This document shows positions 28,607-42,394 of a stretch of DNA of 64,000 nucleotides, one piece after another. This DNA is from Nereocystis luetkeana (taxonomy: Eukaryota; Sar; Phaeophyceae; Laminariales; Laminariaceae): NCBI GenBank assembly GCA_031213475.1, contig JARUPZ010000005.1:10239260-10303259 (forward strand). Direction: 5' to 3'. The position numbers and the translations under genes were made by a program. Position 1 is the stretch's first letter. Each line of letters begins with the position of its first letter. Below the pieces are notes generated by a model. That model did no database searches and was not told the origin of the DNA. It was given only the letters and a program-made list of their open reading frames with translations.

Positions 28607-31600
28607 CCGCTGCTACGGGGGACCATATTAAATAGGACCTACGGTACACACTAAAACCCATACATTTCGGTATTTTTACCAACAGTATTGGTCTTATTAA
28701 CTACCCTGGTATGGCCCCCCGTAATAGTTGGGACTGCAGTCTCGTTTTGGGGGCAAACCACTCGAATAAAAAAAAATCAGCCCCTTCAGGGTAAAACAAA
28801 AAAAATCAACCCTTTCAGGGCAAAAAAAAAAACTTTCAGAGCAAAAAAAGTAAAAAAATAAACAAACAAACAAACAAATTCCAAGTGGCTTGTTCCCCAG
28901 AACGGGACTGCAGGCCTTAGGCTGGGTCTTATGCAATTTTTTTTGAGTGATTGAAAAAGGCAGGAAGTCGGATTTTCCACCGGCAAAAAGCCACACCAGA
29001 TCGGTGCGCCATGTGCCGTCTTATCGTGATTTTGGTTTTATTTCATGGGAGAACTAAAAAAACAGAACACAACCGACATTTTGAACTCCACGTGGACCAC
29101 GACACGAACGAGAGTCGCTCACGCCGGGTTGGGCGATCGACCTTCACCACCAGCTCCTCGAAGGAAGCAGCGGAATGTGGAACCCCCTGGGGAGCTGCGT
29201 AAGGGGTTTGCTAGTCGCTGGACCAGCAAGGAACTCTCGCCTTCGCGGAGCATGAGCTGCTTGCGGCGGTCGTAGTCAGAAAAATACCGTTTGATTGTTT
29301 TGATACTGCTGCTGTAGTCTCGTCCGATTCGTTTCCAAAGTTTTGCCTCGAGCAGCTGCAGTTGGGCAGCCGCAAGAGACACGATGGTGGCCAAGGTACT
29401 GATGCCCTCCCTCTCCGTGGTGGCCGATGCACAAGTGTTGGAGCCCAGCTGTGTACAAGCGTAACCAAGCATGTAGCGTCGTGACCCGTCATGAACCCAT
29501 TCTATAACCTAGACAAAATTGTATAATGCCACCGAGGTCTAGTGCAAAGCCAAATTTTATCACTTTCAGAGTTGATCAGAAAAGGCTGCCAAAAAAAATC
29601 ATTTCATGGAATTTCAGGAGTGATAAAAATCTCGGAGGAACATTTTTTCCACCAAACAGGCCCCATAAGACGTGATTTTGATAAAATCTGATCAGATATC
29701 GGACCAGATACCCCGAAGCCTCCGTAAACAGTCATATAATCACCTAAAAAAAAAATTGCATAAGATCCGGCCTTAACCACACAACAGGGGTGGGGACAGG
29801 GGGACAGGCACCGCAATCTCTGTGATATGACGTACAGCGAAAAAGTTAAAAAGCCGTTTACGTACACCGTATTTTCTCCTGAACTTTGTACTGAAACACG
29901 AACAAAAAAAAGCCTCTCCGGGCGCCGCCGTGCATGCGGCACACACAGATGTACGCATTTTCTCGCATTTTTTTTCGCGCTGTACGCATTTTGCCCTCTA
30001 GGTGTTTCTTACAATAAACCTGCCCGTCGTTTTCCCCTGCTTATCGTACCCCTTGCACGGAACACCAGGTATAGTTTTTTTTTTTTTTCGATCCCACAGT
30101 TTCGATTTGTTTTCTCCTCCTTCTTCGTATACATCCAGGACTGCTGGTATTAATGACGAGCATATATCCCACAGCAGAGGGGTGTGTGTGCGTGCTGTTC
30201 ACATTAAACGTCGACATCCAGCACAACCAGTGTCCGCGCCGATTCTTCCAATCCTAGAGAGAGAAACAAACTCTGTGCTGCTGTGGTCACAAAATTACTG
30301 CTGTGCGACACAAAGATGCTCCTGTACATTGTGCCGAGAGAAACAAGCTCTGTACTGTGGTGACTAGACTACTGTGCGACACAGATACACTATTAACGCC
30401 GTACATTGTCCCGCAGAAAGGAGACTAAAACAACCAAAACGCCATGCCATCGCACCGGGCACGACAACCACAACATACAAACCCCAGAAACCCACACAGC
30501 AGGCAAATAATGTAGGCATCCCGAGACCCCTATCTATAACCTTGAGAAAACGTACACCAGGTACACAGGAGGGATCGGTTTTCTCCGCCCCTCTGAGAAC
30601 GTTCACCCGGCACCGGGTGGGGGGTGCTGACGCCCAGAAAAGCAAAAAAGGTCGTCGGTAATCCAGGAAACAGCAGCGCTACTAATAGTACCACCTCGGC
30701 TTACAGGTCGTCCTTGATTTTGTCCAGGAGAGCACAGCACATTTTAGAGCCGATCACCAGCTTGTCCCTGGGTTGGTGCCGTGCGGTGATCCGAGGTGCG
30801 GTGCGGAGGGTTGGGGTAGGGCGGGGTGGGATGCGATGGGATGTCATGCGATGGGATGTGATGTGATACTATCGGTGTTCATGTAGCGTGATGCGAGGTG
30901 GTGTTACGCGATGCGAGGTCTCGTCCGAGCAATGCGATGCGATGCCCGTGCGGTGCGGGGTGCGCGGTCCAGTCCGATCCAGTCCGGTTCAGTCCGGTCC
31001 GCCCCGGCCCGGCCCGGTGCGTTGTGTATATCGACGCTAGATAGCCGACAGCGCCAGGACGGACGGAGGGCATCCTTCAGATAAGAGGAATAGTACAGGG
31101 GCCGGAGAATCTCGGAACGGAATACACCTTACGACTGGACTACACAGCCAGCGGCAGTGTGTGTGAGTGGTGAAGATACATAGCGACCAAAAACAATGAT
31201 AGGCGGCCTCGGTGTCATCCGCCGTTTAGGTAGGTGGGGACCACTCCACTGCGCCGTTGCCATGACATTCTTCGGGTTGCATTTCGTACACCATAGTGAG
31301 TCATCCCCCCCCCCCCCCCATCACGCGCAGCAGTGGCCGGGGCTGTAAATCTTCACTTTTCAAACGTCAACTTTCCCGTCTTGCGTCCGAAGAGGCTCAG
31401 CTCATCGCCCTATTCTAGAAATATTCTGCGGTCACAAGGCAAGGCTCCCAACAACTCTGTGCCGTAAAAAAAAAAACAGGTTAAATCGTACCAGTGAAAC
31501 CGAAGCTGACAATAAAAAAAAAAACTCCCCCAGCAAAACAAAACAAAAACAACAACAACAACAACAACAACAGAAAAAACGGGTAAAAGAGTACCAGTAA

Positions 31601-32718
31601 AACCGCCAAGCTGACGAAAAGCGCTCCCGCAGCAAAAACAAATACAAGAACAAAAAACAGAAAACAACAGCAGGAAAGAAAAGGGAAAAAGTACCGAAGA
31701 ACAAAAAAAAAAACAGCAACCGAAAAAACAAAAGAGGACAATGTGCGGCGTGTCCTACCTCGCCATGATGCCGTACTCTTGCGGCACGCAGCAGTCCGCC
31801 AGGCTCTTCGACACGTCGTACAGAGCCGCCAGACCCTCGAGCCCGAGGTGGCCGTTATGGAGGCATTCGTAGCGCGCACTGTCGTGGACGTCAGGGATCT
31901 GGCGAGGCGTTTTCGTTAAAGGGGATGTTGAAACGTGTTTTGGTTCTCGCTCTCGCCGCACAATATGCTCGTATCTATTTTTTTTTACATAACACGCTCG
32001 CCCCAGTATACCCTCGAATACTGCTTCATGGAGCTGATTCCGTGAGTTTCAAATAAAGCGCACTGTTTTGTCGTGCAATACTTTCTCGATTTGCAGAAAA
32101 ACAAAAAAAAGGAATCAACTGCTGAGAGCGCGTAGTAGCGTGGGTAGGCGCGATTCGACGCGAGGGGGAAGGGCTGAAGTATTTCTCGTCATGAAAATGC
32201 AAGGCAAGAACCGTCGTGGAGGGGGGGGGGGGGGGGGTACTCGATAGGAGAAATGTACTCGATCCCATGCATGGCCGTAGTCGTATGACCATAGACCCTC
32301 GCATCCCTATGCCGGGACGGAGCATGTCGGGTTTTCACCGACCAGGCAGACATTGCTTGCGCCAAGCGCGAAGCGCCGTGAGGTGTCTGGCGAGTCGCAT
32401 GAAGAGTGAGCTGCATCCTTCTAAGAACCGCTTTTGAGGCAGACTTGCACATGGATGACAGCTTCACTGAGTCGATTTAATTCGCGGTGTAGGCATTTCC
32501 AGAGACAGCAGTGGGAGTACTATGTAACTGCCTTACCATAAACACTACGTGATACGATCATTCCCACGTGTGCGGGGTAAAGGTCGTGGGGAGGGGGGAA
32601 GGGTGGAAAGCCTGCTTGCTATGTATGTGACCCCGGATCCGAGTTGCGATCAGGGGGGATGGAGATAAAAAACAACAGCGAACACCATAAATGATGAGGA
32701 AAAATAACAACAACAACG

Positions 32719-32784
<66 letters not shown>

Positions 32785-35700
32785 ACAACCAGGACTTCGA
32801 CCGAATATTTAATGGGTACACGTCTACAGTACATGGTGGGACATATCTCGTAGTTTGGAACAGCGCGCATAGTGCGAGAGTGATGTAGAGCACCGCGAGC
32901 AATACAGGGATCTCGTACGGCGTAGGCTTTACTGTTGTTGACGTCGAACACCTCGTACGTTGCTGCTAGATCCAAAACTGTGGCCGACCCGCCATCGGGA
33001 CGGAGAGGCTTATCCTAATCCCTACATGAATGTATTTACGTATGTATTGCTGACGCACCTCACAAAAAAAAACACATGCCGCATCTCATTCACGCCCATC
33101 GCATCGAACTACACCTCTTGCCCCGCCACGACGACCACCAACACCAACACCACCACCACCACCACCACCATCACCATCACCAACACCACCAACACCACCA
33201 ACACCAACACCACCAACACCAACAACACCAACACCACCACCACCACCATCACCATCACCAACACCAACACCAACACCAACAACACCAACACCAACACCAA
33301 CACCAACACCAACACCAACACCACCAACACCAACACCACCACCACCACCACCACCATCACCATCACCATCACCAACACCAACACCAACACCAACAACACT
33401 AGGGTGACACGATCAGTATCCCGCGGTCGAACATTTACAGAACGCTTCGCCGGCGGCCTGAAGGGCCACCGGTCGCCGTCTCCCGCCGTGCCCACAGTGT
33501 CACACTGCCATCGATCCCCCTCCCGCCACCCCGCCACTACCAACACCAACCCTCCACCCTCCCCCCCCCTCTCCCTCACACAGGCAGCACCGTTGCCTCA
33601 CCTTCGTGATGTCGAACAAACCGGTCGCCTCATCGTACAGATCACCGTAGAGCTCGCTCCAGCGGTCGAGCATCAACAAAGGCGTTTCGCCTCGCGCGGG
33701 GACGCCGCGAGCCCCTCGTCCCTCCTCGGAGCAAGAAGGGGGCTCTGCCCGTTGACAAGGGGAAGCGGCGGGTGTAGGGCTTGTTCCCCCGCCCCCCGAG
33801 TATTCGCGGGTAACGCTCGCCGCAGCTGCTGTTGCTGGTGGCGGTGATGATGATGATGGTGGCGGTGGTGGTGGTGGTGGCGGCGTTGCTGCTGCTGCCG
33901 CTGATGGTGTCGTTGTCGCTCCTAGTGTTGTTGCTGTTGCTGCTGGCGCTGGTGCTCCTGCTCCTGGTGCTCCTGCTGGTGCTGCTGCTCCTGCTGCTTC
34001 CGCTCCTCCTGGTGCTGCTGTTGTTATTGCTGCTGCCGCCGCCGCCGCCGCTGCTGCTGCGGCCGTTGCTCTTGCCGCTGCCGACGCTTCCGCTGCTGCC
34101 GCCGCCGCCACCGCCGCCATCTCATCCGATTCCCGCGATTTGATGCTCAGCTGCCGCACCAGGTCGGCCATGAGAGCCCTCAAGTGTCGAAGCTTGGTGA
34201 CCGGGTTTCCCAGAGACTCGAGGGCGGTTTTCACGGAGGCCTGCCCTGCGGGGACGATGGCGTCGATGCGATCCGCCGTTAGCTCGGCGTCTTGGTTCAG
34301 CGCGTGTCCCAAGAAGTCCTTGCTGCGCGGCGGTCGCCGAGGGGGAGAAGAAAAAGACAAGAAAACGAACAAGATGCAGATGAAGGCCAACATGCATCAC
34401 AACAACAGTAAAAACAAGACCAAAGACGAGAGAAAGAAGAAGAACGAGCAACACGAACGAGAGCAATAACAACCAACAACAAACACACCACCACCGACAA
34501 CAAACCCACACCGAGACAAGCCAAGCCGACCGCAGACCGAGTCGAAATCGACACCCGACATTTACCTGTATGGAGAAAATCGTAGTGAGCCCAACATTAC
34601 ATTTAACCATCTCAGCCTGCAGCATGTTCCCTATTTATTACGGGGGGCCATAGTTAACAGGACCAAATATTGTTATTAATAGTAAAAATGGTTAAATATA
34701 TAGGTGTTTATGTACACCATAGGTCCTGTTAACTAGGGTCCCCCGTAATAGTAATGGCATGAGTATTCAAACGGTGAGCATCTTCACGGCCAGAGCGGAT
34801 GAAAGCATTTTTACCCATCTGCCAGCGCATTTTGAAAAAAACGGGAAAAAACAGAACGGGAACCAACACGGAAAACAAAGCGGGAAACAAAAACAGAAAC
34901 AGAACCAGCCCAAAACACACACCAACCAAACCCCAACGCACCATCGATCCATGTCCCTCTTGATGTCCTTATTCCCCGTGTGGTCGAGCATCATCTCGCC
35001 GTCGCTCTGGTTCTCGCCCTTCTCCTTGCTCACCAGACTCACCAGAATCGGGGTCAGCTCGCCTTCCAGCTCCAGGAAACCCTTGGCGAAAGCGGCCGCG
35101 GTGTTCATCACTCGTCCTTCGTCCGAGGTCCTGATTTTCAGGTCGTGGCGGAAGGTGCTGGCGGCGAATGAGGGGGGGGGGAGGAGAAGGGGGGGGGGGG
35201 GTAATCATGTCATGCATGGGCGTAGTCCTATGACCATAGACCCGCGCACCCCTGCGATGCCGGGACGGAGGAGCACGTCGGGTTTTCACCGACCAGGCAG
35301 GCATCGCTTGAACCAAGCGCGGAGCGTTACGTGAGGTGTTGTTCGGCGAGCCGCATGAAGGGCGAGAGCTGCATCCGACGTACTACAGCAGGGACCGCTT
35401 GCGAGGAGGACCTTCTTGCACATCATGCTAGGGAGACGTGTGTTCCCAAATGGCACCCCGACAACGGTGCGTTGTCCCAATGTTTTTTTTTTCGGGCCTC
35501 TCATCATTGAAAATCGCTCCAATTATACCTCTCCTCTAATCACAGCACTCACTTCGAGAAGAAGAAGGGGGAAAAAAAAAAAAAACAAGGCGACACGCGA
35601 CGAACAAATGTTCCCCACCCATGGCCTACATACATGCCAAAGAAAAATGTTGTAGCAAAAGGCAAGAGGGGATGTATCACGCAATGGCGCTTCCCCTCCG

Positions 35701-38700
35701 CCGAGGAAACCCGTCGGCGCCATAAATGCGTCAGCGCGCCAAAAAGTGCTACCTCTACTTGGTTGAAACCAAGGCGCGTCGAGGAGCGGGGGATTTTCGG
35801 CCGGCATCCTCCCTCTCACCTGTGAAGCCTGAGCAGACCGCCGCAGCCGACGTCTGGGTAAAGGATCGACCGGAAGCTGTTGCCGAGCTCTCTAGCCTGG
35901 TTCTCGCCGAGCTTCGTCAGCTCTCCCCCCCACTTGAGGATCAGGAGAAGCTTCGTCACGCGCTCTTTTGGGCCTCCTCGGTCCTTCTCCTCGTCGTCAT
36001 CATCATCCTCCTCCTCGTCGTCGTCATGTCCGTTTCCGACCCGTGTACCCCGCTGCCGTTGCTCGTATTGCTGCTGCTGCGGCGGCGGCGGCCGCCACGG
36101 GCTTGGTTTGAACGGTAGATGTTGATTTTTTTGTTTGTGTTCGTGACGCTGCCGTCGATCTCGATGCTGGGCCTTGTCGGCGGGGGGGCTCTTTTCGGCG
36201 CCTTTCAAAGGCCGCACAGTCGCCGGGCTCTGTATGATGTGCACGCGTGGCGAGGTTGAGACAAACCGGTACAGAAGACCGGCATACATGCGGCGGTGTT
36301 GAGGCGGCGGACATGTTCTGCAGCGGTTGTAGGGGATTACTCTTGCCCATTACGCCTTGTCCCTACGTACCCTACCCTACCCTACCCTACCCTACCCTAC
36401 CCTACCCTACCCTACCCTACCCTACCCTACCCTACCTACCCTACCTCACACCCACACCCACACCATGACCCCCCCCCCTCACCTCGACAGGCGCCCACGA
36501 CTGCGGCTTGAGCTGCAGCTTGCGATTTATCCCCGATATTTCCCACCTACATAGGCGGGGGGGGTCACAGGACACGGGGAAAGGGGATGGACGCACGAAC
36601 GGATCAGTTTAGTTTGCCCTGCCTGGACGTAATCCTACGCACATATAGGGGGGGGCGTTCCAAAGGTGATGGCACTATTAATAGTTGTGCTGGATGTCGA
36701 TGGGGATAAAAAGCACGGCTTGGTGTGAAGCACAAAACACACACCATAAAAAATGTCCTCGGTTTATCGTGCCTATAATACGTAGTACAGCAGCACGGCA
36801 TGAAGAAGGAGACAGACCCCGATCTCGCGAGGTCCGAAAGACTTTTTCGTTTTTCCACCGACGAGGGGACGTGACACTTGTTTGTTTTCCGACGTCAGGG
36901 AGACACAAAATAGATGTACCGATTTTTTTCGCTGGTCGTTCGGTGAGTTATTTTGGTTCGCTTTTTGGGGATGTATGTTGTACGAGAGTAGACTCAAACG
37001 TTCGACGGCTGAGGAGTGAGCCTTTCGCGTTTTTTTTTGTTTGTTTCTGTCAGCTGCACAACCAAAAACGACATCGGTATCTACTTCGCGCCAGTCACAC
37101 CCCCGAAGCGGAACCTTGCCCAACTCGTACAGATCATACAGATCATGATCTAGACCTTTCAAAACAGATACCTGGTAGCTCATGATCTGTATGATCTAGT
37201 TCATGTTGCTGGGTGGAACCCTTACAATCTGCCTATGATCTGTATCACTAGCACATGTGTCCCGAGTTGGGTCTGTACCATGCACAGATCCTGCACCATC
37301 TCTCACAGCGGCAGGTGAGTGAGGAACTATTAATAGATAATATACTGCTGTATACAGATCAGATAGATACTAGTAGATCATTATTTGTCTGGGGTATGCA
37401 TACCATATTGCAAAACATTTCACGCGGAGGACTCACCTGGTGAGCACGTGCTCAATCTGACGGAGCTTGGAACAGGTGCCGGGGTCCACGTCTCCAGGCG
37501 ACTGCACACACACAGCAGTAGTTCACGGGGGGGGGGGGGGGGGGGGAAGAAAAAAGGTTTACATTTTACATACCAGGTATCACGGAAGCGAAAAAAAAAG
37601 CGAAAGAGAGAAGCGCGGGTGGCGCGTGCAGAATCGTGTATCATCAGACGCTGTTAACCCCTTTAGAACCGCAGTCCCATTGAGGGGAAAAACCAGTCCA
37701 ATTCCAAGTAGTTTGTCCCCAAAACGGGACTGCGGTCCTAAAAGGGTCGAACCCTGTTATTTTGTCAATGGAAAATAACTTCCTGCACGATATCACCAAA
37801 GGCAGAATGAACCGGACCGGGAGGGGGGGGTGTACTCGATAGGAGAGATGTACTCAATCTCATGCACGGCCGTAGTAGTATGACCATAGACCCTCGCATC
37901 GGGAGCGGGGGGTGGGGGGGCATCTGCGGGCACGGCTTTGCTTCAAAAGGCCGCCGAAGGCAAACACCAAACTCCTTGCGTGTATGATACCGGGCACGAG
38001 TGTAGCTGAGAGCTGGAGAGAAAAAAGTGATAATCGAGACGGAAAACTGATGATAACTCGGGTCTTCACCCTTCTACCGTAGGGGTGCAGTCCCGTTTTG
38101 CGGACCAAGCAGTCAGAATTTCAGCGGTTCGTTCCCACAGGCGTGACTGTTGTTCGTTCCAAAAAAGGGATCAAGAGGCAAGGGTGTCGGAAAGTATAAC
38201 AAAGCAAAAAACAGTCAGGATAACACCCTCTCGGGTCTTGACCCTCCCACACTAGGGGTGCAGCCCCGTTAACAAAAACAGTCAGGATAACACCCTCTCG
38301 GGTCTTGACCCTCCCACACTAGGGGTGCAGCCCCGTTTTGCGGACTAAGGAGTCAGAATTTCAGCGGTTCGTCCCCGCAGACAGGACTGTTGTTTGTTCT
38401 CAACAAGAGGGAAGAGTGTCGGGAAGTCGGGAAGTCGGAAAGTCGGAATAATACAACGACGGCCCTCAGCATCGCCCAGGATAAGCAGCTGGAATAGTAG
38501 GCAGTTGTGTTTCCGAAGTGCTTACGACGGTGCCGGTTGCCCGGTGCGATGGTGCTGGTAGTGCTTGTGGAGTCCCTCGGCACAGATGGGATCAATTCCC
38601 CGGCTTGGTATTACGGGGGACCGTAGTTAATAGGACCAAATGTTGTTAGTAAAAATGGTCAAATATATAGGTTTTCATGTATACCATAGGTCCTACCTGG

Positions 38701-41700
38701 TATCAACTATGGTCCCCAGTAATAGCACGCGGAGCAGTGCCGGTTGCCGCTGCAGTTCCGACACTGCACAGAGAAACCGGCAGTACTACGGGAGACCATA
38801 GTTAATAGGACCTATGGTATACATAAAAACCTATATATTTGAGCATTTTTTCAAACAATATTTGGTCCTATTAACTATGGTCCCCCGTAATACCATATTT
38901 ATGCTTACGCATTCTGCTGGCACATCATTCAGCAAAAAAAATTGAGAGAAGAGCGGCAGGGGTAGAGCCTAATTTGGGTCATTTTTGGGCACATTCTTAA
39001 AATTATCAGGTATACACTCGAAGTATTAATAGCATCATTGGTCATAGGACTGTTTTGTAGGGAGCGTCAAGAGGCAGTTCTGATCGAAAACTAATAAGAA
39101 ATCAATCAAGAGCATTTCAACGAAAAAAAAAACATAAAAAAACGTAACTTTTTTGGGGGGGGGGGGAAACGACAAAAAAAAACAGAACGAGCACCACTCT
39201 GGCCGAAAATATAAGAAGCATTTATGCACTAATATGAAGAACACCATGAATACCAAGCCCAGGCGGTCCTTATATTGACAGACACCAAGAGCGGCAGTTA
39301 AAGTAGTACCTAAGAATTTGGGAAATTACGGAAGTTCAGGCTCGATGTTTCGGACGAACATAAAGAATGTGGCCATTTTAGATATTTAGATATGGCAAGG
39401 ATGCAAGGCAAGTCAACTCATCCCCCCCCCCCCCCCCCCCCCCACTCTATGGTCATACGACTACGGCCATGCATGAGATCGGGTACATCTCTCCTATCGA
39501 GTACACACACACCCCCCCCCTTCCCCCCCCGACCGATTCTCGAAGATCGTTTGGTCCACAACCAGTAGAAGGCTGCGAAAAAACCGACCAGCTCGTCCGA
39601 GGAGCGCTCTCTACGAGATAGTTACCAAAATCACCCTCTACTGTATTGGCACCCTCCCGGTTACAGACCAATCGAGCTCCACAAAATCGAGGCTGTAAGG
39701 GGGGGGTGCAATGACTCGCATGCCGTAATAGAAAAGCAAACATAACTTATAAAACGCACGTTAGAGTCGGACGCAGCCTCCTGCCTTGCATAAACACTTC
39801 GAACCTGGCTGGCGCAAGATAAGGCAGACGCCTGAAAAAAAAACAAAAAGTGGTATCGCATACTATACCTGGTGTACATTTTGGAAAGAACAAAGAGCGG
39901 GATGGATGTACATGAGCCTACCGGAATAATGCGCGTAAACACCCCCCCCCGCGTCTCGAAAGGGATGCGTGGTCAATGGTCAAATGACTAAGGCAAGCAA
40001 CAAATAAGTACCCCCCCCCCCCCCCCCCCCCGGACCGACTGATCGAGCTCGACAACCTCCGCAACACAAAATAGTGCCAGTGTCGAAAAGGGGTGGCGCT
40101 GAGGGCTGCCCTAAAACGTGTCGCTTGTTTTGGCACTTTCTTTCATACGGAGTTTTCGAGCTCGAAAGGTCGGGGCGGGCGGCGGGGGGGGGGGGTTACT
40201 CGCAACATTTGCGAGAATCGGCGCGTTTTTTCTGTAAAAGAGACACTCACCGCTCCTCGGAGGAACCCGCGGGTGACGGCGAGGAAGTGCTTCAGGTCTT
40301 TCTTACCCTTTATCCTTAGCTCCTTGCGCGGGTCTTGTTTTTGTTGTTGTAATTGTTATGATTGTTGAGGGTTTTTATCAAATCGAGAAAAAAAGAGGGG
40401 GGGGGGGGGGGGGGTGGAGGAACGGAAGGGCATTGAAGTCGGTGTACGCCTGATACGAGCACACAAAAAAATCGTGACAGCTGGTTTGGTGAAGAAAGCA
40501 CAAGGAATCTATCAACATCCCCATCACCACCACCACCACCACCATCACTATCACCATCAATCACCAACAACAGCACACACAACAACGACTAAGGCTGCGG
40601 GTTACTAGTTGGGTGGGTTTCACCGCTAGTTTTATCAGGTGGGTGGCGACAAATCAAACCAACTAACCAACTAACCAACCAACTGAACCCTTTTAGAACT
40701 GCAGGTCCAGTTTTTTGGGGGACAAGCCACTCAAATAAGTTCCCGAGAATTCGACCCCAAAACGGGACCGAAATCCCACGCAGTTTGTCCCCAGACCGGA
40801 CTGCAGACCAAACAGGGCTTACTAGCCATACGTCGAGCCGCAAACGCACCAGCCACACGCACCAGCCAGACGCACCAGCCAGACGCACCAGCCGGACGCA
40901 CCAGCCAGACGCACCAGCCAGACACACGCAAGCAGAAGTCCGAGCACTACCGGACGCATCTCCGAAGCTTTACTTGCTGTCGCTCTCACACCAACCCCAT
41001 ATGTGGTCACAGGCAGGATGAGTCTGCCCCGAAGACTCCGGAGTGGAAGAAGACATTTCATGAAAAACAAAAACGAACAACCAAAAAAACAAACAAACCA
41101 AAAAACAAACATACGAACAAACGAACAGTGCTACTTGGTAGACGAAGGATACACAAATCAATGCACACCATACCGTTCCATACTAACAAAACATCAAATA
41201 AATAGTCGCGCCACATATATAGCGTTGTATACCAAGCCAAAACTACATATCTACCAGAAAATAATTAGTCGCGGCGACTTCTATTGTACGATACCTAGCT
41301 AACTGAAATTAATAGTCGGCGACGTACACCCCTCCGACATAGAGCATAGACGCGGTGGCAATCAATCATCTCACCGTCCGAATGCTTGTTGTAAAACTCC
41401 AAGAAGACAGGCAGGGATATGTTGAGCTTCATCTTCTGCTTGGGAGTTCGATCACCGTGGCGCGTTATGGAGATGATGCACCGTAGCTCCTCGGGCGCTT
41501 CCGTCGCCTCGAGGACGCGTCCTCCTCCCCCTACACAAAATATTGCGCGGGGTTCCCCGGGACAGAAGGCGTTACAAAGGGTTAGCCGAGAGGAGGTAAA
41601 TATCTCCATTGACTGTCTGGCTTCGACCCGTCAAAAAGGCCTCCTTACACTCGACATTCCTTGGCCGCTGACCGTCAAGAAGGACCTGCCAAATACCTCC

Positions 41701-42362
41701 TGTACTTGACGTACCGCTGTTGGGGCGGGGAGTTCCATGGTGGCTGTCTGTCAAGGACCCATCAAAGTGTCATTTTAGACTAGATAAGCAGGATGTAGAT
41801 AATGATATCTCCATCTCAAAATATATGCGTATCTCATAGCTGGACGTCGAGGAAGAGGTACCGCAGTAAACAATTAAAGCTATATATCGAGAGCCGCAGA
41901 CGTCGAGAGCTAGTCGTCCGGAGTGGGGCATCAACGCTACAGAAACTACGCGTAGGAAATAGAGCTAGAGAGCGCGGGCTCTTATGTCACGAGCTAGATC
42001 TCAATGCATGGCTAGATTCCGACAGCTAGGTACTTCGAGAGCTAGATACTCCCAAGAGCTAAACATCAAGAGGCACGATATCAAGGGCTCGACATCTGAT
42101 CGCAGTATCTAGGCGATCATTTAATAGATTTTCAACAAAAACGTATACTTTCCAGCTCTTCTGGACTTGCCGTGATCGCGGGTGTCTTCCCTCCCGCCCC
42201 CCCCTCACCCTTCATGCGGCTCGCCGAACACCGAACGACGCTTCGCGTTTGGTGCAAGCGCTATCTGCCTGGACGGTAAAAAACCCGACGTGCTCCGTCC
42301 CGGCATCGAGAGGATACGAGGGTCTACGGTCATACGACTACGGTCATGCATGATATCGAGTA

Positions 42363-42394
<32 letters not shown>

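Noticed and set aside
32619-32975. Minus-strand frame [19 protein letters not shown] near VIP1 exons
   Set aside because: Not matched by any VIP1 segment; exons 15 and 16 join in phase without it.
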